7,085 bases of DNA from CAYXLW01 sp964466055 (GTDB taxonomy: Bacteria; Patescibacteriota; Gracilibacteria; GCA-2401425), in contig CAYXLW010000017.1 of assembly GCA_964466055.1 (NCBI GenBank), positions 1 to 7,085 on the forward strand. Reading direction: 5' to 3'. A program made the position numbers and the translations under genes. Position 1 is the first letter of the stretch, and each line of letters opens with the position of its first letter. Positions 1-5,148 of the stretch are shown here, piece after piece. The notes beneath the pieces were generated by a model that did no database searches, was not told the DNA's origin, and saw only the letters and a list, made by a program, of their open reading frames with translations.

Positions 1-129
1 CCATTCTAAATTTCTAATAGCAAGGTTTAAATTTTGGCTGTCTATGAAAGCGTAATTCTTTATATTATCTTTGGTTAGATATTATTATGGACTTTTCTTT
101 TTAAATTTTTTATAACATTGATAGGACTA
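1..129. other. Left-edge AT-rich DNA with no gene
   Basis: No reading frame of useful length is present on either strand. The stretch lies 3' of the YggT gene. A CAT at 2-4 could be a minus-strand ATG leading off the window, but no ribosome binding site or promoter supports it. Confidence 0.5.
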
Positions 130-184
130 TTCTTCTCTCTCTCCTTTTCTCCTTTTCTCCTTTTCTCCTCCTCGCCTCTTCCCC
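130..184. repeat. Homopyrimidine tract with 8-base tandem repeat
   Basis: Fifty-five bases of the plus strand are pyrimidines except for one G at 174. Inside it the unit CTCCTTTT occurs three times in tandem (141-164) and a fourth copy begins (CTCC, 165-168). It directly abuts the stop codon of the YggT gene, so the mRNA would carry a purine-only tail with repeated AGGAG-like blocks. Long mirror-like purine/pyrimidine tracts can form triplex DNA and simple repeats slip during replication. Any function is inference. Confidence 0.75.
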
Positions 185-454
185 TTAATAATTAAAAATC
201 GTTATAACCAATGCTTTTGCAAGTCCTATGATAAAAAAAGCATAAATTGGGGATATATCTATTACTCCAATTCTATGAGGGATTTTTTTTGCTAATTCCA
301 TTATTGGCACTAAAAGGTCTATTACAAAATATCCTAATTTATTTTTTGGCATTCCTCCAAACCATGAGGATATTACGTATATTAGGAGTAGGAATTGGTA
401 TATTTCGAGTCCTATTATTAGGAAACTTTGTGTGTATTGTAAAAACAAGCTCAT
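185..454 (-). CDS. yggT: YggT family integral membrane protein
   Basis: Small membrane protein of 89 residues, near the usual length for single-unit YggT proteins. Two hydrophobic segments are visible, about residues 9-32 and 66-88. The linker carries the family signature: P50 and P59, then R61, G63 and I-D-x-S-P (residues 65-69). YggT proteins are linked to osmotic tolerance and to cell-shape or division functions, and in many bacteria lie near division or ylm genes; the biochemical role is unknown. Here the neighbour upstream is an unrecognised gene, with 100 bases between them. A promoter-like pair lies at 479-507. The ATG at 452-454 is preceded by AAATCTTCTC, with no Shine-Dalgarno sequence. 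The stop is TAA. The family call is firm and the role is open. Confidence 0.85.
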   Translation of the reverse strand: MSLFLQYTQSFLIIGLEIYQFLLLIYVISSWFGGMPKNKLGYFVIDLLVPIMELAKKIPHRIGVIDISPIYAFFIIGLAKALVITIFNY

Positions 455-478
455 GAGAAGATTTATTTCTTTGAGCTC

Positions 479-507
479 ATTTTAGGGAAATACTTAAAAT
501 TTAACAA
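479..507 (-). promoter_or_regulatory. Promoter of the YggT gene
   Basis: On the minus strand TTGTTA (502-507) is followed by 17 bases and TAAAAT (479-484). The spacing is ideal for a sigma-70 promoter. Transcription would start near 472, leaving a leader of about 18 bases before the ATG at 454. Confidence 0.55.
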
Positions 508-554
508 GAATTTATGTTGTTTGATTTCTTCCTTCACAAAATCAGCAAATTTAT

Positions 555-1160
555 TTAAAAATAATCGACTTCTTTTATTTCAGGATGTTTTACTTTTTCA
601 TGAAGTAATTTTCTTGTTTCTTCTGCTAATTTTAAAATTTCATCAAGGTTTTCATTAAAGATGTTTGGATTTTTTACTTCGCTTTTTAAAAATAGTAATG
701 AAGTTAAAATGTCATTTGTTATTAATCTTATTTCTTCATCAAAATCTCTATTTAAAACCGAAAAATCTTTAGAGTTTAGAACTTTTTCTAATTTACCAGG
801 CAGTTCTTTAATAATTGACATCATATCATGATATCGCTTACCTGTTTCTCCTTCTTTATTTTTGTTTATAAGCTGTGTAATCTTCTTTTTATTTGTTCCA
901 ACTGCAGATCTCAAATATTTTTTTATTTCCCCTATATTCATAAATATAACAAACTCTGACAGCTTATCCATTTCTATTTCCTCTTTCTCTTTTATTAACA
1001 TTGAAATAACAGTGAGTAAATTTTTTATTATTATTTCTATGTCTTCATCTACAAATTCATAATATAAGACATTCCTAAGCATTTCTCTAGGCAAATTATT
1101 AATACCAGGTAGAATATTTTCTTCATAGAAGATTTCGGCAGAGGTCTTAGACTTTTCCAT
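555..1160 (-). CDS. Hypothetical 201-residue helical cytoplasmic protein
   Basis: I do not recognise this protein. It has no signal peptide and no convincing membrane segment. It is rich in Lys, Glu, Ile, Leu and Asn and reads as mostly alpha-helical: helices are likely around residues 25-60, 64-100, 108-130, 140-162 and 170-190. There are no cysteines and no visible nucleotide-binding or catalytic motif. The lysine run at 91-93 and the acidic C-terminus are the only compositional marks. The gene stands alone: a hairpin terminator of the upstream gene (1242-1268) and its own promoter (1187-1215) precede it, with a leader of about 20 bases. The ATG lies at 1158-1160 without a Shine-Dalgarno sequence and the stop is TAA. 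Codon use looks native. A helical scaffold or binding protein is possible, but nothing shows it. Confidence 0.8.
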   Translation of the reverse strand: MEKSKTSAEIFYEENILPGINNLPREMLRNVLYYEFVDEDIEIIIKNLLTVISMLIKEKEEIEMDKLSEFVIFMNIGEIKKYLRSAVGTNKKKITQLINKNKEGETGKRYHDMMSIIKELPGKLEKVLNSKDFSVLNRDFDEEIRLITNDILTSLLFLKSEVKNPNIFNENLDEILKLAEETRKLLHEKVKHPEIKEVDYF

Positions 1161-1186
1161 TATATTAGGTAATACTATTTCTTTAT

Positions 1187-1215
1187 ATTATATAATATAA
1201 ACAATAAAAATACAA
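1187..1215 (-). promoter_or_regulatory. Promoter of the 201-residue gene
   Basis: TTGTAT (1210-1215) is followed by exactly 17 bases and a perfect TATAAT (1187-1192) on the minus strand. Transcription would begin near 1180, about 20 bases before the ATG. It lies between the terminator of the preceding gene and this start codon, which supports independent transcription. Confidence 0.7.
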
Positions 1216-1241
1216 GGTGGCATTATTTAAATTAACTTAAA

Positions 1242-1268
1242 AATCCTCAGAATTTTGTTCTGAGGATT
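1242..1268 (-). terminator. Hairpin terminator of the 455-residue gene
   Basis: A perfect 11-base inverted repeat, AATCCTCAGAA (1242-1252) and TTCTGAGGATT (1258-1268), flanks a 5-base loop. It begins 25 bases after the TAA of the 455-residue gene. On the minus strand the following bases are T- and A-rich rather than a clean T run, so termination may be partial. The stem has only moderate G+C, unlike the dispersed repeats elsewhere in the window. Confidence 0.7.
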
Positions 1269-1293
1269 AAATGAACTATGAAAAGAAAATAAT

Positions 1294-2661
1294 TTATTTA
1301 TTTATTTTGAAAGGAATCTCTACTTTTATTGCACTTTCTTTATCCTCTTTATCATGAAAATCCACAGGAATAAAATTCACAACAAGCTCATTAGAAGATG
1401 GTTCATATTTATTAAATGATACTTTTATATTTTTAGTTCTATCTTCAGGCAACTTGCGAGAATTAGCAGCTAGAAATCTAATGGCAGCTATCGTTAAATT
1501 TTTTATAATTAATGGCTCAATATTCAACCATTCTTTAATAAGATTTATACCTAATTCCCCCTGAGACACTTGCCATAGGCTCATCAGCTCTTCTTTATCT
1601 ACACTAAATGATTTATTCTCACCATTAACAATAATTTTATTAGAAGTAAGGAGAAAAACTCCTCCGCCTTTACTGCAAATATCTCCTTCCGCAATTGTTT
1701 TATCTAGCATATGCTCTGGTATATTATTATGCCCTTTTAATAAGATTTTTTGTTGTGGATTTTTTACTTCTTCCAATACTGGAATTTCAGCCTTAACAGA
1801 AAAATACGTAATTCCTGTTCTATCTTTTTTTTGCGCCCGTAGTTTAATAATGCAAATAACTTTTTCTACGCCTTGTTTAGGATTAATATTCAAATTAATA
1901 TTACTACCTATTAATCTAGGACTTAATCCACTTTCATCAGCATTAAGGACACTAAAAGAGTCTATAGATAATCCTTCTAAAGGCAAAATTTGGTTCAATT
2001 CTGACAAATTCGGATGAACTGTTACAGTTGAGAATCTACCAACCATGTCTTTACGAGGGGGAACAGATTTTGGAGAGATATTGCACCCTATCTTTGTTAA
2101 GTCAATTTTTCCTAATTCTTGAGGAATATGAACAATTTCTTCTGGTAAGTCTCCTGGTAAGTTACCAATTTGTGCTAACACCTGATCGGCTGGAGTTGTT
2201 TGTGTATCCTTAAGGTCATTTACTTCTAATGGTGAGTCTTTAACAACTTCTTGATCTTCCCATCCAGAGTCAAGTTCCAAAAGATCTCCTTCTGGTGATT
2301 GTTGATGAGACAAATCATCATTTGTGTTAATATTGATTTGTTCTTTTTCTAACTCTCCTGCTTCAGGAAAAAATGTCAGTAGGATAGACCGAACAGCATC
2401 TTTTATTCCAGTTATCATAGGATCTACAACTTCCACTTGTTCTCCCCCAGATAATAATTCACATTTTGTTCTCAAAGTTAACATAATTTGCGACAGCATA
2501 AATTGCAGTGCCTCCATTTCTAATGGAGTTAACTTTCCCTGTTCTAAACCATCCAAGAACTCTTGAAGGCGTTTAAGAGTTGTGAAAGGTACAGTAGCTT
2601 CCCGCGAAGTAGGCTTAAAATTTTCAATAAAGTCTGTAATTTTTGAATCTGGGTTTTGCAT
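1294..2661 (-). CDS. Hypothetical 455-residue cytoplasmic protein
   Basis: I do not recognise this protein. It has no signal peptide and no membrane segment. Three parts can be seen. Residues 1-105 are helical (for example 27-41 and 46-70). Residues about 106-160 form an acidic, Asp/Glu/Gln-rich, low-complexity linker. Residues about 185-455 alternate beta-like strands with polar loops, including strands near 268-276, 284-294 and 334-346, a helical stretch at 355-400 and a final strand-rich tail at 411-453. Cysteines at 67, 193, 270 and 329 are scattered and form no metal-site pattern. No catalytic motif is evident. It has its own promoter (2694-2722) and terminator (1242-1268), so it is a single-gene unit. 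The ATG at 2659-2661 is preceded by AAACAAAATC, with no Shine-Dalgarno sequence. The stop is TAA. The open frame and flanking signals make it a real gene. Confidence 0.82.
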   Translation of the reverse strand: MQNPDSKITDFIENFKPTSREATVPFTTLKRLQEFLDGLEQGKLTPLEMEALQFMLSQIMLTLRTKCELLSGGEQVEVVDPMITGIKDAVRSILLTFFPEAGELEKEQININTNDDLSHQQSPEGDLLELDSGWEDQEVVKDSPLEVNDLKDTQTTPADQVLAQIGNLPGDLPEEIVHIPQELGKIDLTKIGCNISPKSVPPRKDMVGRFSTVTVHPNLSELNQILPLEGLSIDSFSVLNADESGLSPRLIGSNINLNINPKQGVEKVICIIKLRAQKKDRTGITYFSVKAEIPVLEEVKNPQQKILLKGHNNIPEHMLDKTIAEGDICSKGGGVFLLTSNKIIVNGENKSFSVDKEELMSLWQVSQGELGINLIKEWLNIEPLIIKNLTIAAIRFLAANSRKLPEDRTKNIKVSFNKYEPSSNELVVNFIPVDFHDKEDKESAIKVEIPFKINK

Positions 2662-2693
2662 GATTTTGTTTATTTAATTTTTTAAATCTTATT

Positions 2694-2722
2694 ATTATAT
2701 CAAACTTTCTCATAAAAAACAA
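2694..2722 (-). promoter_or_regulatory. Promoter of the 455-residue gene
   Basis: TTGTTT (2717-2722), a 17-base spacer and a perfect TATAAT (2694-2699) lie on the minus strand. The -10 box is preceded by TGA, giving an extended TGnTATAAT element. The start of transcription would be near 2687, leaving a leader of about 26 bases before the ATG at 2661. Confidence 0.72.
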
Positions 2723-2810
2723 ATCTTTTTTTATCTATTGTGGTTGGTTACCTAAATACAGTTATATATACAAAAAATATTCATATTTTGTTACAAAAAA
2801 ATAAAAACTA

Positions 2811-2840
2811 GCCGTCATTCTCTCCCGCCAATGCGGGACG
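2811..2840. repeat. GC-rich palindromic repeat, CGTCATTC...GCGGGA type
   Basis: CCCGC (2824-2828) and GCGGG (2833-2837) form a perfect stem around CAAT. The stem is preceded by CGTCATTC at 2813-2820. The CGTCATTC plus CCCGC/GCGGG arrangement is the pattern of a widespread bacterial intergenic repeat. It stands out sharply from the AT-rich surroundings. Confidence 0.65.
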
Positions 2841-2893
2841 AAAATCTAATTTATACCACTTATTATTAGCTAAAAAACACCTTCCATTCTGCT

Positions 2894-2930
2894 GTCATTT
2901 TCCCAAAGATTCCGAGCAAGTCGGAATGAC
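2894..2930. repeat. Palindromic repeat, GTCATT...ATTCCGA/TCGGAATGAC type
   Basis: ATTCCGA (2909-2915) and TCGGAAT (2921-2927) are a perfect 7-base stem around GCAAG. GTCATT at 2894-2899 is also complementary to AATGAC at 2925-2930, so two alternative foldings compete. The GTCATT...AATGAC ends are shared with the neighbouring repeat that enters pth. Confidence 0.65.
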
Positions 2931-2947
2931 CACATAGAGGTTTTAGT

Positions 2948-2996
2948 AAAAAAAATTGCCACGTCACTCTTCCAAAGCAGAGTTCCTCGCAATGAC
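2948..2996 (-). repeat. Dispersed GTCATTGCGAGGAAC repeat forming the pth 3' end
   Basis: On the minus strand GTCATTGCGAGGAAC starts at 2996, and the element ends AGTGAC (2968-2963) followed by GTGGCAA and eight Ts (2955-2948). Its ends GTCATT and AGTGAC are near-perfect inverted repeats. ACTCT (2966-2970 plus strand) pairs with AGAGT (2979-2983). GTCATTGCGAGGAAC is a well-known dispersed bacterial repeat whose translation, VIARN-something, recurs in protein databases. Here it encodes pth residues 172-181 and the TGA. The internal hairpin plus T8 could also act as a weak terminator. Confidence 0.75.
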
Positions 2997-3509
2997 AGCT
3001 ACAACCTCAGATAAAATATCAATATTCAAATCCTCAAATTCTTTTTCACTAAACCTACCCAAAACAAAATCACTCGCATAACTAAAAGCAGGATGATCTT
3101 TATCCCCTATTCCAATTTTAATACGCTTAAAAGTTTCACCTAAAACCTTAATAATACTTTTAATACCATTATGCCCACCAGAACTCCCAGAACTACGAAC
3201 ACGAATCTTCCCAAACTCCATATCTTTATCATCATAAACAACAACAATATCATCAACTTCCAATTTATAAAAACTCTTAAGCAACACCAAAGATTCACCA
3301 GAAAGATTCATATAAGTAATAGGTTTTGCCAAAACAATCTTCTCTCTATTAACAATTTTTTCACTAATCATAGCTTTAAATTTTGACTCCAACTTAAAAT
3401 CACCAAATTCATACTTTTTAGCAAATTCATCCACAGCCAAAAAACCCACATTATGCCGTGTTTTCTCATATTCTTTACCAACATTACCAAGACCAAAAAT
3501 AAGTTTCAT
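2964..3509 (-). CDS. pth: Peptidyl-tRNA hydrolase
   Basis: Pth hydrolyses the ester bond of peptidyl-tRNA released from stalled ribosomes, recycling tRNA in the cytoplasm. All hallmark residues are present at the same numbers as in E. coli, give or take one. N9 sits in GLGNVG, H19 is the catalytic base in TRHN, N68 sits in TYMNLSG, D93 in VYDDKD and N114 in GGHNG. The length of 181 is slightly below the common 185-195. The basic loop before GGHNG reads RSSGSS and the usual GIGR is GIGD (133-136), both mild departures. The last ten residues (172-181) and the TGA come from a dispersed repeat, so the native C-terminal tail has been replaced or overwritten. The ATG at 3507-3509 lacks a Shine-Dalgarno sequence. 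The nearest promoter-like pair is far upstream (3634-3662), with a GC-rich repeat in between. Codons are strikingly G- and T-rich compared with neighbours. Confidence 0.96.
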   Translation of the reverse strand: MKLIFGLGNVGKEYEKTRHNVGFLAVDEFAKKYEFGDFKLESKFKAMISEKIVNREKIVLAKPITYMNLSGESLVLLKSFYKLEVDDIVVVYDDKDMEFGKIRVRSSGSSGGHNGIKSIIKVLGETFKRIKIGIGDKDHPAFSYASDFVLGRFSEKEFEDLNIDILSEVVAVIARNSALEE

Positions 3510-3521
3510 GTAGAGAAAAAA

Positions 3522-3547
3522 ATTACGAATTTAAAATTATGAATTTT
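3522..3547. repeat. Imperfect 11-base direct repeat in the pth leader
   Basis: ATTACGAATTT (3522-3532) and ATTATGAATTT (3537-3547) differ by one base and are separated by four bases. They lie just upstream of the pth start. They may be a simple AT-rich duplication with no function. Confidence 0.45.
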
Positions 3548-3550
3548 CTG

Positions 3551-3583
3551 AAGTCCCCCTGTTAAGGGGGATTTAGGGGGTTT
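3551..3583. repeat. CCCCCT/AGGGGG palindromic repeat
   Basis: CCCCCT (3555-3560) and AGGGGG (3565-3570) form a perfect 6-base stem around GTTA. A second AGGGGG follows at 3575-3580, so the C arm has two possible partners. The pattern AAGTCCCCCT...AGGGGGATTTAGGGGGTTT is a familiar dispersed bacterial repeat. It lies inside the presumed pth leader, where its RNA hairpin could affect expression. Confidence 0.75.
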
Positions 3584-3633
3584 AATTAACAACAAGCCTT
3601 TTCTATTTCAAAATGTAAACCAATCATGTACCT

Positions 3634-3662
3634 ATTATACTTACCTAAATATACTGAAACAA
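3634..3662 (-). promoter_or_regulatory. Likely promoter of pth
   Basis: TTGTTT (3657-3662), 17 bases and TATAAT (3634-3639) on the minus strand match the promoter of the 455-residue gene in both hexamers and spacing. Transcription would start near 3627, giving a leader of about 118 bases, much longer than for the other genes here. The CCCCCT/AGGGGG repeat occupies that leader, which suggests it inserted between promoter and gene. Confidence 0.6.
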
Positions 3663-3693
3663 GTTCAGCATAATAACTCGAAAAATTTAAAAA

Positions 3694-3717
3694 ATTCTAT
3701 CCTGCACACGCAGGAAT
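3694..3717. repeat. Short CCTGC/GCAGG palindrome
   Basis: CCTGC (3701-3705) and GCAGG (3710-3714) pair around ACAC, with ATTC before and GAAT after the stem. It matches the general form of ATTCCTGC...GCAGGAAT intergenic repeats. It lies upstream of the presumed pth promoter. Confidence 0.55.
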
Positions 3718-3762
3718 CTATAGCTAATTCAAAATAGTTTGAGTTTGACATAACCCCGCACT

Positions 3763-3846
3763 CCCTCACCCCAACCAAAGGGAGATGGGGTTTTCCCTTC
3801 TCCCTCTGGGAGAAGGTGCCCCGCTTAGCGGGGCGGATGAGGGGGG
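3763..3846. repeat. Composite GC-rich repeat with two strong hairpins
   Basis: Outer ends CCCTCA (3763-3768) and TGAGGG (3838-3843) are complementary. Inside are a perfect 9-base stem, CCTTCTCCC (3796-3804) with GGGAGAAGG (3808-3816), and a perfect 7-base stem, GCCCCGC (3818-3824) with GCGGGGC (3828-3834). The block belongs to a widely dispersed CCCTCA...TTCTCCC...GATGAGGGG repeat class. It is related to the repeat at 5051-5097, which also begins CCCTCACC. Its minus-strand translation gives a familiar spurious peptide, so no gene is called. Confidence 0.8.
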
Positions 3847-3934
3847 AAAACAATTATTGCATGCCAATTTAGTTTGAATCAGCCATACAAATAATAAGCC
3901 GTTGGATTCCTGTATTAACAGAAATAGCATTGAG

Positions 3935-3975
3935 ATTCTGGGCAAGTCCCAAGGGGATTACTTCGTCACCAGAAT
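3935..3975. repeat. Palindromic repeat after ftsX, ATTCTGG/CCAGAAT type
   Basis: ATTCTGG (3935-3941) and CCAGAAT (3969-3975) are a perfect 7-base stem. Between them TCCC (3947-3950) pairs with GGGA (3954-3957), giving a nested hairpin. The stretch GGATTACTTCGTCACCAGAAT resembles common GATTGCTTCGTCA intergenic repeats. It starts 12 bases after the ftsX stop and might slow or end transcription, but no T run follows on the minus strand. Confidence 0.65.
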
Positions 3976-3987
3976 AACCAATTATTA

Positions 3988-4917
3988 TTACTGTTCTCTT
4001 CTCAAAAAGATTTCAATAGCAATAAAGCTTGCAATAACCGAGCATAAAATAAGCACAACACTTTCAAATAAAATTATTGATGGATATTCCGCAAAAAGCT
4101 TGATAAACAGCTCCTTTATCGCCTTTAAAATAACTTCATCCAATAATGCAGAATCTAGAATATTAAGCAGTTGAAAATGAATTGACATATTAATAATAAA
4201 CGCAAAAAATATAGAAATAACAGAATAAATAATCACCTCAAAAACAAATGGGAATTGAATAAAAGGCTTGGAGGCTCCGATAAGATTCATCAAATTAATT
4301 TCTTCCTTTTTTTGGTTAATCATAATGTTAATAGTGCCAAAAATTATTAATACTATCATTAAAATAAAAAATACAAAAAACCAATAACTTATATTCTCAA
4401 TAAATTTCCCAAAGTTAACAATATTTTCAATCCGCTCCTTTTGAGCTAAATCTGTTTCAATTTTTGATTGCTGAATAATATCTGAATATTCTTTTTGAGT
4501 TAATATCGCCAAAACATCTTCAAGATTTTCTACTTTTTCAGTAATAATTTCTAAAGTTGAAGGTAAAGGATTTTCAAGTTTATATTTAGTCAAAAAAGCC
4601 TTGATATTGGAGTGCCTAGATAAGAAACTCCTTAAAGCTTCAGCCTTTTCAACAAATTCGATTTTCTCTATTCCTTCAATTAAGTTAATTTTCTCAATTA
4701 ATGGTTCAATTTTTGTGTAATCAACGCCTTCTTTTACCTCAACAATCAAATCAATTTTCTTACTTAAAGCATTAATAGATTCAGTAGCAAAAAATCTTAG
4801 AGAAAGCGTAATATGAAAAATAATAAGAATAAGAGTAATAATTAATATGGTTGATATTGAAACCATTTTATTCCTAAAAATATTTTGATAAGCACTCCTA
4901 AAAGAAGTTTGAAACAA
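3988..4917 (-). CDS. ftsX: Cell division protein FtsX
   Basis: FtsX is the membrane half of the FtsEX ABC-type complex, which couples division to cell-wall hydrolase activation. The 309 residues show the family layout: a cytoplasmic N-terminus, TM1 about 19-41, a large extracytoplasmic domain about 42-175, TM2 about 178-200, TM3 about 221-245 and TM4 about 279-305. The hallmark NPLPSTLEI is at 116-124. The cytoplasmic segment KKEEINLMNLIGAS (203-216) matches the typical EEIxxMxLxGA motif that contacts FtsE. The start used here is TTG (4915-4917); no ATG or GTG occurs in frame before the upstream stop (4996-4998). AAGG abuts the TTG and is too close to act as a Shine-Dalgarno sequence, so the start is uncertain. 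ftsE, normally just upstream and often overlapping, is absent; rlmD lies there instead. The partner must be encoded elsewhere. The stop is TAA. Confidence 0.92.
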   Translation of the reverse strand: MFQTSFRSAYQNIFRNKMVSISTILIITLILIIFHITLSLRFFATESINALSKKIDLIVEVKEGVDYTKIEPLIEKINLIEGIEKIEFVEKAEALRSFLSRHSNIKAFLTKYKLENPLPSTLEIITEKVENLEDVLAILTQKEYSDIIQQSKIETDLAQKERIENIVNFGKFIENISYWFFVFFILMIVLIIFGTINIMINQKKEEINLMNLIGASKPFIQFPFVFEVIIYSVISIFFAFIINMSIHFQLLNILDSALLDEVILKAIKELFIKLFAEYPSIILFESVVLILCSVIASFIAIEIFLRREQ

Positions 4918-5003
4918 CCTTAAATCTATTTCAGAAACATAACATTTAATCCCAAGCCAAAGGTGTTTGAAAAATGTTTTAATTTTTTGTATAAATTATT
5001 ATG

Positions 5004-5033
5004 ATACTAAGAAAAGAGTAAAGAAATGTACAA
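5004..5033 (-). promoter_or_regulatory. Possible ftsX promoter
   Basis: TTGTAC (5028-5033) and TAGTAT (5004-5009) on the minus strand are 18 bases apart. Both boxes deviate from consensus, so this is the weakest promoter proposed here. It falls between the rlmD-side repeat and ftsX, with a leader of about 80 bases. Confidence 0.3.
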
Positions 5034-5050
5034 AAAAAGTAAACAGTGAT

Positions 5051-5097
5051 CCCCTCACCTAACCTCTCCCATTGGGAGAGGGGTTAGGGGTGAGGGA
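5051..5097. repeat. Long hairpin repeat, CCCTCACC...GGTGAGGG
   Basis: CCTCTCCC (5063-5070) pairs with GGGAGAGG (5074-5081) around ATT. The stem continues after a GG bulge with TAA/TTA and CC/GG, then after another GG bulge with CCCTCA (5052-5057) and TGAGGG (5091-5096). Nearly the whole 45-base stretch is paired. It is a known style of dispersed bacterial repeat and shares its CCCTCACC end with the element at 3763-3846. On the minus strand seven Ts follow at 5038-5032, so it may double as an rlmD terminator. Confidence 0.82.
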
Positions 5098-5148
5098 AAT
5101 ATTGAAATAAAATATAGCAAAACAATCCAATTCTTAATACATGAGCAA

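Larger units (their letters stand above)
2662..2963. other. 302-base intergenic region between pth and the 455-residue gene
   Basis: No gene is present. From left to right it holds the AT-rich leader and promoter of the 455-residue gene (to 2722), a featureless AT-rich stretch (about 2723-2810), then two GC-rich palindromic repeats (2811-2840 and 2894-2930) and the distal part of a third repeat that enters pth. The unannotated part shows no RNA gene. Confidence 0.65.
3510..3987. other. 478-base gene-free, repeat-packed region between ftsX and pth
   Basis: No believable gene lies here. The region holds, from left to right, a short direct repeat (3522-3547), a CCCCCT/AGGGGG repeat (3551-3583), the likely pth promoter (3634-3662), a small palindrome (3694-3717), a composite GC-rich repeat (3763-3846) and another palindromic repeat just after the ftsX stop (3935-3975). 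About 3849-3934 is otherwise featureless AT-rich sequence. Confidence 0.7.

Noticed and set aside
523..543. GATTT/AAATC pairing after the 201-residue gene
   Set aside because: A five-base AT-rich stem with a long loop is expected by chance in this sequence.
2028..2566. Plus-strand frames inside the 455-residue gene
   Set aside because: They are antisense shadows with atypical composition and no start signals.
2949..2966. TGA read as glycine, extending pth
   Set aside because: Read-through would add only a short tail (GRGNFFY) before TAA. GGA glycine codons are common in the window, so a code-25 genome is not indicated.
3665..3853. Minus-strand 62-codon reading frame
   Set aside because: It is a translation of the composite GC-rich repeat (3763-3846). 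Its peptide with IRPAKRGTFSQREKG is the familiar spurious product of that repeat class.
2811..3975. CRISPR array or defence island
   Set aside because: The repeats differ in sequence and spacing, have no regular spacers, and no cas or nuclease gene is near.
3902..4174. Plus-strand 90-codon reading frame
   Set aside because: It lies largely antisense to the ftsX C-terminus and has no promoter or recognisable product.
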